NCBI RefSeq assembly: GCF_006149005.1
Contig: NZ_VBSL01000005.1
Location: 338 to 64,337 of the forward strand
Length of the DNA stretch: 64,000 nucleotides
Direction: 5' to 3'
DNA from: Larkinella sp. C7
GTDB taxonomy: Bacteria; Bacteroidota; Bacteroidia; Cytophagales; Spirosomataceae
The position numbers and the translations under genes were made by a program. Under the pieces are notes generated by a model. That model was not told the origin of the DNA. It made no database searches and was given only the letters and a program-made list of their open reading frames with translations. Of the stretch, positions 45,076 through 52,905 are shown in pieces. How positions within the stretch are numbered: position 1 is the first letter of the stretch; every line of letters starts with the position of its first letter.

Positions 45076-46656
45076 ATGCCTTTCCTTCAAACCGGTCTGT
45101 TTTTTCTCATGGCTCTCTGGGTATCGTCATTTTCTTTCTTTGAAGAAAAGCCTGCTCAGACAACTTTTCAACGCAGAACTGCGGGCGGAGACGATTCCAT
45201 TTCCGTTGGCAAACAACTGGCCATGCGCCATTGCGGAAGCTGCCACCTGTTTCCGGAACCGGCTTTGCTGGACAAAAAAACCTGGGTCACGGGGGTGCTT
45301 CCCAACATGGCGATGCGGCTTGGCATCAAACTACCCGGTCGGGATACCTTAAAACCGCTCTCGCCAGAGGAGGAAAAAGCCGTTGCCCATCTGAGTATTT
45401 ACCCCGAAACCGCCCGGCTTTCGGCAGATGAGTGGGCGGAAATTGTGCGGTATTACGAACGTCTCGCGCCCGTCGAACCGTTACCGCAAAAACCCTATCA
45501 GCCCCTGACCAATCAGCTTCCGCTATTCAAAGCGCGGGAAATTGCGCTGGGCGATAAGCCGGTTCCACAAACGACTTTGCTGAAGTATGACAAAAATACC
45601 GCCCGGCTTTACGTGGGCGATGCCCAGAACGCCCTGTATGTGCTCGACAACCCGCTGCAAGCTGGCGATGCGTTCCTGAACGATATCTGGTGGATCGATA
45701 CCGCCCCGACGGATATTGACTTTCCTAAAAATGCCGCTCCCCGCCTGCTCACCATCGGCATTTTCAGTCCGTCTGACCAACACCTCGGGCGACTCATGAC
45801 GCTGGAACGGGCGTCCAAACCGGGTTCCTCCCCCATCAACATCCGGGGCCTGCCCCGCCCGGTGCAGTTTGCCGCTGGCGACCTGAATGCCGACGGAAAA
45901 GAGGATGTGGTCATTTGCGGTTTTGGTAATAATGCGGGAAAATTGTTCTGGTACGACGGTTTTGAGCCGACCAAAGAACACGTTTTGAAAGCCTTGCCCG
46001 GTGCCCGAAAAGTGGAGATTGCGGATTTTAACCGCGACAAAAAGCCCGATATCATGGTCGTGATGGCCCAGGCGCGGGAAGAAGTCGTTATTTTTTACAA
46101 CCAGGGCAACGGGCAGTTTAAGGAAAAAACCGTGTTGCAGTTTTCGCCCCTGTTCGGTGCCAGCTATTTTGAACTGACTGATTTTAACCAGGATGGTTTT
46201 CAGGATATTCTGCTGACCAATGGCGACAACTGGGATTACTCGTCCGTCAACAAAAATTACCACGGCGTGCGGATTTATCTGAACGACCGGAAGGATAACT
46301 TCAAGGAAGCCTGGTTTTATCCGCTCTACGGAGCCAGTAAAGCCATCGCCCGGGATTTTGACCAGGACGGCGACCTCGACATTGCGGCCACGTCGTTCTA
46401 TTCCAATCTGGCCCAGCCCGAGCAGGGCTTTGTGTATTTGTCCAACGAAGGCCGGCTGAACTTCAAACCGTCTACTACCCCGGAAGGCGCTCACGGCAAA
46501 TGGCTCACACTGGAAGCCGCCGACTTCGACAAAGACGGTGATCTGGATCTGGTGCTGGGGTCCTATTTTCATACCGTTGGCGAAATGACCCAGTTGATTT
46601 TCAAGGGCATTCTGTCGTTTCCACAACTGCTGGTACTGGAAAACCGGAAGAAATAA
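45076..46656 (+). CDS. Cytochrome c-FG-GAP repeat fusion protein
   Basis: 526 residues from ATG 45076, which gives a signal peptide (MPFLQTGLFFLMALWVSSFS); the longer frame from 44995 has no ATG. A c-type heme site C53-G-S-C-H57 opens a short cytochrome-like domain (~45-140) with LFPEPALLDKKTW and WAEIVRYYERLAP, as in monoheme cytochromes. The remainder carries FG-GAP/VCBS loops, including AAGDLNADGKEDVVICG, DFNRDKKPDIMVV, DFDQDGDLDIAAT and DFDKDGDLDLVLG. It probably sits in the periplasm or on the outer membrane and passes electrons; its partner is unknown. It is transcribed towards the third SusCD pair and separated from it by a bidirectional terminator. Confidence 0.86.
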   Translation: MPFLQTGLFFLMALWVSSFSFFEEKPAQTTFQRRTAGGDDSISVGKQLAMRHCGSCHLFPEPALLDKKTWVTGVLPNMAMRLGIKLPGRDTLKPLSPEEEKAVAHLSIYPETARLSADEWAEIVRYYERLAPVEPLPQKPYQPLTNQLPLFKAREIALGDKPVPQTTLLKYDKNTARLYVGDAQNALYVLDNPLQAGDAFLNDIWWIDTAPTDIDFPKNAAPRLLTIGIFSPSDQHLGRLMTLERASKPGSSPINIRGLPRPVQFAAGDLNADGKEDVVICGFGNNAGKLFWYDGFEPTKEHVLKALPGARKVEIADFNRDKKPDIMVVMAQAREEVVIFYNQGNGQFKEKTVLQFSPLFGASYFELTDFNQDGFQDILLTNGDNWDYSSVNKNYHGVRIYLNDRKDNFKEAWFYPLYGASKAIARDFDQDGDLDIAATSFYSNLAQPEQGFVYLSNEGRLNFKPSTTPEGAHGKWLTLEAADFDKDGDLDLVLGSYFHTVGEMTQLIFKGILSFPQLLVLENRKK

Positions 46657-46673
46657 AACCGCCGGTCACTAAA

Positions 46674-46708
46674 CAAAAGAGGCAAACCCCGTGGGCCTGC
46701 CTCTTTTG
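46674..46708. terminator. Bidirectional terminator between convergent genes
   Basis: CAAAAGAGGCA (46674-46684) pairs perfectly with TGCCTCTTTTG (46698-46708) around a 13-base GC-rich loop. It lies between the stops of the rightward cytochrome/FG-GAP gene and the leftward SusD gene and can serve both. Confidence 0.8.
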
Positions 46709-46735
46709 CAAGTATCTACGTTAAGCTACCGAACC

Positions 46736-48334
46736 TTACTTCACATCCCAGAAAAGCTTGGTTTTCAGATTATCCGCTGCTTTTACGGCCGCGTAGTTCA
46801 CCGCATTATAAGTAATTTCATTGCCCGGAATCGTCCATTTCACCGGCGGCAGCGTCTGGTTATTGGCGTTGTCGACCTGGAAGCTCAGAACCGGCAGGTC
46901 CAAACGACGCAGATCGGCCCAGTTTTCGTAGGGCTGAACCACGTTGTAGTGCAACCATTTCTGGGTAGCGATCAGGCTCAGTTTCTGAGCGTTGGTCGTT
47001 GCTTTTGCCCAGCTTACGCCGTCACCAGCAATGTAAGCGGCAACCGAAGCTGGCGTTGCCGCCGTCGGAATGGTTGAACCCGTGATCCCGGTGGCGTTGG
47101 TCAGCGACAGAATCTTGTTGTAGAATTCCACCGACTGCGAAATGGCCGTTTCGTAAGCGGTTTTGGCCGAAGCATCATTTCCCGTCCGCAGGTAATATTC
47201 CGCTTTGATCAGGTTCATCTGCGCAGCGTTGATGATCACACCGGGGAAAAACTGGTTGTGGCTCGTGGTATACCGGTTATAAATCGCCAGTTGGCCAGCA
47301 TTGTACTGAGCGGCCTGAACGGCTTCGGTCGCCAGGGGATCGATGCCAATAAACTTCCCGGCGGCATTCAGACCCGGTTCAAACAGGATGGGCAGACGTG
47401 GGTCCTTGTTGGTGTTCATGTGGTCGATCATCGCCTTGCCCGCCGTGTTGCCGTACCAGCCGTCCGATGCCAAACCGCCCTGAAACCCTTTCGAGTTGAT
47501 GTCGGTGTTGATGTCGAAAACATTGATCTGTATGTTCTGCGCGTTGGTTTCCACAATCGGGTAGGTGGTGGCGTTGCCCAGAATCTCCGCGATCTCGGTG
47601 TTGGAGCGCGTTTTCATGCTTTCCACATCCGATACGCGGTTCAGCAGCCGCAGCCGCAGCGAGTTGGCATAGCGTTTCCAGGCCGTGATGTCACCTTTGT
47701 TCAGGAAATCCTGCGTCTGAAACGATTTCTGATACCCGGCATTCAGCGTGATGCCGTTCAACTCGGTGGCAATGCGTTTCAGGTCATCCAGCAGAAAAGC
47801 GTAAATCCCTTCTGCCGTATCGAATTTCGCCAGCGAAGACGCGTATTCACCACCATTCGTACTCAGCATCCCGGCTTCCGAGAACGGGATTGCCCCGTGT
47901 ACATCCACCAGCCGCTGCGTCTGATCATAGACGTAGATCGCAGCCGCCAGCATGAAAATTTTCCGGTCGGCCTGCTGATCGGCGGGTCTGGAAGCGTAGA
48001 TTTTCTGCAATTCGCGGTACTGCGCGAGCATGTTGTAGTAGTTATACCACACGTTTTCGACCCCTGCCGAACCCGGAACGTAGAGACCGGACTGGTTCAG
48101 CCGACCAATCGCCTGGGTATACGGATTCAGCGAAAGCCGCAGGGTTGTAAAATAGTGCGTATAACCCGGCAGAACGTACTCCCGATTGGCGTACAGTACT
48201 CCGGTAAATTGTTTTTCAACGGTCGACTCGGCAATTTTGGCCGGATCGGGGTAGGCTTCGGCAAACTCGGATTCCTTACAGGATACGGTTCCCAGTAAAA
48301 GCCCGGCGAATGCAACTATGGCTATTTTTTTCAT
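46736..48334 (-). CDS. SusD/RagB-like surface lipoprotein, pair 3
   Basis: 532 residues from ATG 48334, chosen for its lipoprotein signal MKKIAIVAFAGLLLGTVSC (Cys19); the open frame to 48505 overlaps susC. The fold is SusD-like_2: MLAAAIYVYDQTQRLVDVHGAIPFSEAG, WKRYANSLRLRLLNRVSD, then a C-terminal PYENWADLRRLDLPVLSF and NLKTKLFWDVK. It is more distant from pairs 1 and 2 than they are from each other. It is the cap of the SusC encoded 19 bp upstream. Confidence 0.93.
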   Translation of the reverse strand: MKKIAIVAFAGLLLGTVSCKESEFAEAYPDPAKIAESTVEKQFTGVLYANREYVLPGYTHYFTTLRLSLNPYTQAIGRLNQSGLYVPGSAGVENVWYNYYNMLAQYRELQKIYASRPADQQADRKIFMLAAAIYVYDQTQRLVDVHGAIPFSEAGMLSTNGGEYASSLAKFDTAEGIYAFLLDDLKRIATELNGITLNAGYQKSFQTQDFLNKGDITAWKRYANSLRLRLLNRVSDVESMKTRSNTEIAEILGNATTYPIVETNAQNIQINVFDINTDINSKGFQGGLASDGWYGNTAGKAMIDHMNTNKDPRLPILFEPGLNAAGKFIGIDPLATEAVQAAQYNAGQLAIYNRYTTSHNQFFPGVIINAAQMNLIKAEYYLRTGNDASAKTAYETAISQSVEFYNKILSLTNATGITGSTIPTAATPASVAAYIAGDGVSWAKATTNAQKLSLIATQKWLHYNVVQPYENWADLRRLDLPVLSFQVDNANNQTLPPVKWTIPGNEITYNAVNYAAVKAADNLKTKLFWDVK

Positions 48335-48353
48335 TTTCAGAATTTCGTTAAGA

Positions 48354-51300
48354 TTAGAAACTGGCGCGAAGCATGACCCCCATGGTCCGGAACGATGGGT
48401 TATTTCCGGCGTTGTTGATGTTGTCATACCATTTCGTACTGGAATTGGTCTGTTCAGCATCCAGGTCTTTGATGGTCCGGTAGAAGAAGAACAGGTTGCG
48501 GCCAAACACCGACAGCGTCAGGTTCTGGGTTCCGATTCGGCGGGTAATGTTGGCCGGAATCCGGTAGCCCAGGGAAATTTCCCGCATTTTGATGTAGGAA
48601 TTTTCCTTGACAAACAGTTCGTACCGGGCATTGCCGTATTGCGGGCCACCCCAGTTGTAGGTTGCATTGTAATAGGTCGCCTGCGAAACCACGTTGGTGT
48701 TGGCTTCCCCGTTGGCCAGTACGCCCTGCATCAGCATCCCATCGTTGTAAACGACTTCGCCTTTGGGGCCGGCAGCGGCTGTAGTCTGCACCCCTTTGCC
48801 GTTGGCGTCTTTGTAGTAGCTCAGTCCACCGCGTTCCTTATCCATGGCAGTCAGGCTTTCTTCGGTCAAACCGCGTGAGGTCAACCAGTTGATCCCCGTC
48901 GGCATGATGTGACCACCAAAGCGGAAATCCGCCACCAGATCCAGGTTAAATCCTTTGTAGTTCAGGCTGTTGATCAAACCACCCGTGAGTTTCGGCATGG
49001 CGTTTCCGACCTTGATCCAGTTGGCACCATCCAGCTGGTACAGACCATTCGGACCGACAATACCCTGTCCGTTCGCATTTTTCAGGATTCCGTGGGCGTA
49101 GATATCCCCCATCGGTTGTCCGACCACCGACCGCAACTGGGCCGCATTGCCATCGTAATCCGCATGAATCAGTTCCGTCGAGTTGTTGGCCAGTTTTTCA
49201 ACCTTGTTGCTGTTCTTCGCCATGTTCAGCGTAATGTCCCAGTTGAAAGCATTGTAGCCTAACCCTTTGATCGGCGTCGCATTCAGGGCGAGTTCCAGCC
49301 CCTGGTTCCGCAGCGTACCGATGTTGGCCAGAACCGACCGGGCACCTGAGCTGGCGGCAATCGTCAACGGCAGAATCTGATCGACGATCTGGGCGTTGTA
49401 ATACGACAGGTCGAATCCGATCCGGTCTTTCAGGAAGCGGGCTTCCAGACCAAATTCAAATTCACGCTTCTGCTCGGGACGGATTTTGTCGTTCCCGTAG
49501 TCGCTTCGGATTGTGGTATAGAGAACGGAACTTCCGCCGGTTTGCTGGAGGCTCAGGTTCCCCTGGCTGTAGGCATTGTTGGCGCTGTAAATCTGCGGGT
49601 AGTTCCCCACGATCCCGAACGACGCCCGCAGTTTCCCGTAGCTAACTACTACTGGCAGCTTCAGGAAGTCACTAAACACCAGACCGGAATTGACGGAAGG
49701 ATAGGTAAACGCGTTGTTGCCGGTAATCAGCGTAGAAGTCCGGTCTCTCCGGATGGTTCCTTCCACAAAGAAGAAGCCTTTGTAATCAAAATTCAGCGTT
49801 CCCAGATAGGCATCCCGAACGTAGCGGTCGCGGGTGTTGCTGCCGTTGGGGGTATTCACCGAAGCCGAAACATCGAAGAAATTTTCCGTACTCAATCCAC
49901 CGTTGGTCGAACGGCTGATGTAGGTATTCAACTGTTTGTTGGCCGTATACCCTGCCATGGCCGTCAGGTTCATGTCCTGATTCAGTTTTTGGGTATAGGT
50001 CAAAAGCAGATCCCCGTAGACGTTGTTATACAGTTTATTTTCCATGGAAAACGATCCTGAGTACCCAAAGGCCAACGGAACGGAGCTGCGTTGTTTGTCT
50101 TCCAGCCGCTCCGACGTGATGTCGGTTCCGATCCGGCCCCGCAGCTTCAGGTTGTCCAGAATGTCGTAGTGCTGCGTCACGGCCGCGATCACGCGGTTGC
50201 TATACTCGTCGTAGGTATTGGCGCGGGTGCTCCAGACATAATCCCCGATATCCGACTTGAAACCGTTCCGGATGATGTTCTCACTCGGCGTCAGACTCTG
50301 GTTGGTTCCGGTTACGAATTTGTAGCCCTGGCTGGTTTGGTATTTATTGAAATACCAGTCGGCCGATTCGAAGCGGTTCATCATCCCCGTAAAGTTGTTG
50401 ATCATGCGATCCACTTTATACGGGCGGTTGTGCGTATACTGGTTGACATAATTCACCATCAAATCTGTCCGGAGCTTTTTGTTGAGGCTAAAGCTCGTGT
50501 TCAGGTTCATGATGTTCTTGCTGTTCTTCGCGTTGTAGCTGATCATGCCGTTGTCCTGACGGGTGTAGGAAAACCGCAGGTTGGAATTGTCCGTTGCCTT
50601 GGAAATCGACAGGTTGATGTTGGAGCTGTTGGCGTTCTGGAACAAGTCCGCGTAGCTGTTTTTGGAAGGCGAGTAAGGCCGGATCACACCATCGAACGCC
50701 ATCACCGGCTGTCCGTCAAACTTGGGTCCGAAATTGACCGTGGCGTTCAGCAAGCCCCGGGTGTCACCCACGCCATCGCCGTTGGTATCGTAGGAAATGA
50801 ATCCGTTGGCATCCTGACCGCCGTTGAGGTAATTCAGCATGTAGCCCGGACCCCGAACATCCTGATACCGGGGCAGATAGGCGATTTTATCGACGCTGTA
50901 ACTGGCGTTAAAATCAACGCCTAATCCTTTTTTCCCTTTTCCGGTTTTGGTCGTCACCAGCACCACCCCGTTCACGGCTTCAGAACCGTAGAGGGCAGCC
51001 GCCGAAGCGCCTTTCAGAATCGAGATGTTTTCAATATCCGCCGGGTTCAAATCCAGCAGACCGTTCCCCCGAATCCGTTGGTCGCCCCAATAATCCGTGT
51101 TCCGCACTTCGCCGTTCCGGATGGGAATACCGTCCATCACGATCAAAGGCTGGGTATTGCCGGTAATGGAAGCAAACCCGCGAACGCTGATGCTGACCGC
51201 ACTGGTAGCACCACCCGGCGTTGCGTTGATGACCACACCCGGCGCTTTTCCGTAGAGGGCCGTAGCAAAGTTCGGAGAAGCCGCTTTGACCAGCGCGTCG

Positions 51301-51677
51301 TTCTTGACCACTGTCGTTGCATAGCCCAGCGCCCGTTGTTCTTTCGTTACCCCCAAAGCCGTCACGACCACTTCATTGATCATCGTTGCGTCTTCGGTCA
51401 GTGCGAGGTCAACCACCGACCGGTTGGCGATGGCGACTTCCTGCGTTTTGTAGCCGATGAAGGAGAAAACCAGTGTTCCGTTTTTACTGGCGGAAAGACT
51501 GTACTGGCCGCTGGCATCGGTCGTAGTCCCTTGAGACGTGCCTTTCACCACAATGGATACGCCCGGCAAAGGCTGGCCATCGGTGCTTGCCGTAACCTTC
51601 CCCGTAATCGTTTGGGCGAAGACGGGTGAACTTACCATCAAAAGCATGACGATAAGCCTGAGTAGATTTTTTGACAT
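48354..51677 (-). CDS. SusC/RagA TonB-dependent outer-membrane transporter, pair 3
   Basis: 1107 residues. Signal peptide MSKNLLRLIVMLLMVSSPVFAQ, then a carboxypeptidase-regulatory-like domain (ITGKVTASTDGQPLPGVSIVVKG) and INEVVVTALGVTKEQ. The plug has NISILKGASAAALYGSEAVNGVVLVTT and the barrel ends VMLRASF. No STN domain. The pair lies beside the SDR and UxaA-type dehydratase genes, so its substrate may be a uronate or deoxy-sugar oligomer (inference). No FG-GAP or haloperoxidase gene follows, unlike pairs 1 and 2. Confidence 0.95.
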   Translation of the reverse strand: MSKNLLRLIVMLLMVSSPVFAQTITGKVTASTDGQPLPGVSIVVKGTSQGTTTDASGQYSLSASKNGTLVFSFIGYKTQEVAIANRSVVDLALTEDATMINEVVVTALGVTKEQRALGYATTVVKNDALVKAASPNFATALYGKAPGVVINATPGGATSAVSISVRGFASITGNTQPLIVMDGIPIRNGEVRNTDYWGDQRIRGNGLLDLNPADIENISILKGASAAALYGSEAVNGVVLVTTKTGKGKKGLGVDFNASYSVDKIAYLPRYQDVRGPGYMLNYLNGGQDANGFISYDTNGDGVGDTRGLLNATVNFGPKFDGQPVMAFDGVIRPYSPSKNSYADLFQNANSSNINLSISKATDNSNLRFSYTRQDNGMISYNAKNSKNIMNLNTSFSLNKKLRTDLMVNYVNQYTHNRPYKVDRMINNFTGMMNRFESADWYFNKYQTSQGYKFVTGTNQSLTPSENIIRNGFKSDIGDYVWSTRANTYDEYSNRVIAAVTQHYDILDNLKLRGRIGTDITSERLEDKQRSSVPLAFGYSGSFSMENKLYNNVYGDLLLTYTQKLNQDMNLTAMAGYTANKQLNTYISRSTNGGLSTENFFDVSASVNTPNGSNTRDRYVRDAYLGTLNFDYKGFFFVEGTIRRDRTSTLITGNNAFTYPSVNSGLVFSDFLKLPVVVSYGKLRASFGIVGNYPQIYSANNAYSQGNLSLQQTGGSSVLYTTIRSDYGNDKIRPEQKREFEFGLEARFLKDRIGFDLSYYNAQIVDQILPLTIAASSGARSVLANIGTLRNQGLELALNATPIKGLGYNAFNWDITLNMAKNSNKVEKLANNSTELIHADYDGNAAQLRSVVGQPMGDIYAHGILKNANGQGIVGPNGLYQLDGANWIKVGNAMPKLTGGLINSLNYKGFNLDLVADFRFGGHIMPTGINWLTSRGLTEESLTAMDKERGGLSYYKDANGKGVQTTAAAGPKGEVVYNDGMLMQGVLANGEANTNVVSQATYYNATYNWGGPQYGNARYELFVKENSYIKMREISLGYRIPANITRRIGTQNLTLSVFGRNLFFFYRTIKDLDAEQTNSSTKWYDNINNAGNNPSFRTMGVMLRASF

Positions 51678-52034
51678 AAAGGAGATGTAGTAAGATGGAA
51701 GTAGAAGAAATTTAACACAAGATTAATAATTTTTTTAAATATAAAAGCCCGTTATATTAAAAAAAATTATTAAGTACATACCGTACCGGCTTTGGCCGAT
51801 CTGGTAATCGGAAGCTATCGTTCTGAGTTTGTTTTTATTGGTACGACAAACAATAAAAATACAGTAAAAAAATGAGTCTGGCCATTCAGACAATCCATTT
51901 GCACGAAGGCCAAAAAGCCAGGATGAGGCAGAAAGGCAATCACCAGTTCCCACCGGCAACATCGTCCTCTCTACCTTGTCCCGGCTCCCTGTCTTTCGTC
52001 TCTTGTCTTTATTCTCAACTCTTTTAATCTCTCC
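51678..52034. other. Intergenic region: susC (pair 3) promoter and polypurine repeat
   Basis: 357 bp without a supported gene. The half next to susC is AT-rich, with a TAATCTTG element at 51718-51725. The far half (about 51962-52030) is pyrimidine-rich on the + strand (repeating TCTCTTGTC and CTTTCGTCTC), so GA-rich on the coding strand of the SDR gene it follows. This may be a degenerate dispersed repeat or a termination region. Confidence 0.5.
51718..51725 (-). promoter_or_regulatory. Weak candidate -7 element of susC, pair 3
   Basis: Reads TAATCTTG on the minus strand, one mismatch from TAnnTTTG. It lies 41 bp before the ATG in an A/T-rich stretch like those before the other two susC genes. 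Confidence 0.35.
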
Positions 52035-52808
52035 TCAATTATTCAACCGCACAAAACCGCCGTCGATGGGGTAATCGCAACCGGTATTGAAACCGGCTTC
52101 GTCCGAACACAGGTATAGGGCCAGCGCGGCAATTTCCACCGGTTTCGCCATCCGGCCGATGGGCTGGGTGGCGGCCAGTTTGGCAAACATCTCCGCTTCC
52201 TGTCCGGGGTAGGTCCGGGCGATAAAACCGTCGACAAACGGCGTGTGAACCCGGGCGGGTGAAATGCAATTGCAGCGAATGTTGTGTTTCAGGTAATCCT
52301 TGGCTACCGACAGCGTCATTGAAACCACCGCGCCCTTGGTCATCGAATAGGCAAATCGATCCGGAATCCCGACCGTGGCAGCAATCGACGCCATGTTCAG
52401 CACAACGCCCCCGCCATTGGCTTTCAGGTGCGGAATGGTGGCATACAGGCAGTTGTAAGCCCCTTTTACATTAACCGTGAACACCCGGTCAAAATCGGCT
52501 TCCGTCGTGGTTTCAACGGTTCCGATGTGCGAAATACCGGCATTGTTGACCAGAATGCTGATGGCTCCTCCGGCGGCAATTCGGTCAATCACCTCGACGA
52601 CCTGCGCCTGATTCGATACATCGACGGCATGCGCGTGCGCCCGTCCACCGTTGGCATTGATCTCCTCAGCCACCTGCCGGGCCAGGTCCGCATTCAACTC
52701 CAGAATATGAACCAGCGCGCCCGCCTGCGCGAAGGTCTGCGAAATCGCTAACCCTATCCCGCTGGCTCCACCCGTGATGATGGCAACTTTATCTTTTAGG
52801 CTAAACAT
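52035..52808 (-). CDS. SDR dehydrogenase, 2-keto-3-deoxy-L-fuconate dehydrogenase candidate
   Basis: 257 residues. The NAD loop is ITGGASGIGLAIS (residues ~10-22), followed by VNNAGISHIG, LNMASIAATVG and the intact catalytic YSMTK motif. The C-terminal half (NCISPARVHTPFVDGFIARTYPG, then TQPIGRMAKP and FNTGCDYPIDGGFVRLNN) resembles the dehydrogenase that oxidises 2-keto-3-deoxy-L-fuconate to the 2,4-diketo acid, and DHRS6-type hydroxybutyrate dehydrogenases. The adjacent UxaA-type dehydratase gene supports a deoxy-ketoacid substrate. Cytoplasmic. A hydroxyacid dehydrogenase of another pathway cannot be excluded. Confidence 0.82.
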   Translation of the reverse strand: MFSLKDKVAIITGGASGIGLAISQTFAQAGALVHILELNADLARQVAEEINANGGRAHAHAVDVSNQAQVVEVIDRIAAGGAISILVNNAGISHIGTVETTTEADFDRVFTVNVKGAYNCLYATIPHLKANGGGVVLNMASIAATVGIPDRFAYSMTKGAVVSMTLSVAKDYLKHNIRCNCISPARVHTPFVDGFIARTYPGQEAEMFAKLAATQPIGRMAKPVEIAALALYLCSDEAGFNTGCDYPIDGGFVRLNN

Positions 52809-52816
52809 AGTTAATT

Positions 52817-52901
52817 GTGAATGATAGAATGAGCGAATGAGTGAATGATAAATAGCCGGGTTCTTGACACACTATTCATTTATTCTATCATTCCCTCATT
52901 C
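52817..52901. repeat. Dispersed inverted repeat, GAATGATAGAATGAG type
   Basis: The left arm contains GAATGATAGAATGAG (52819-52833) with related heptamers to 52855. The right arm contains CTATTCATTTATTCTATC (52872-52889) and continues as ATTCCCTCATTC to 52901. The arms pair imperfectly around a 16-base loop. It fills the gap between the SDR and dehydratase genes. Confidence 0.7.
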
Positions 52902-52905
52902 AAAA

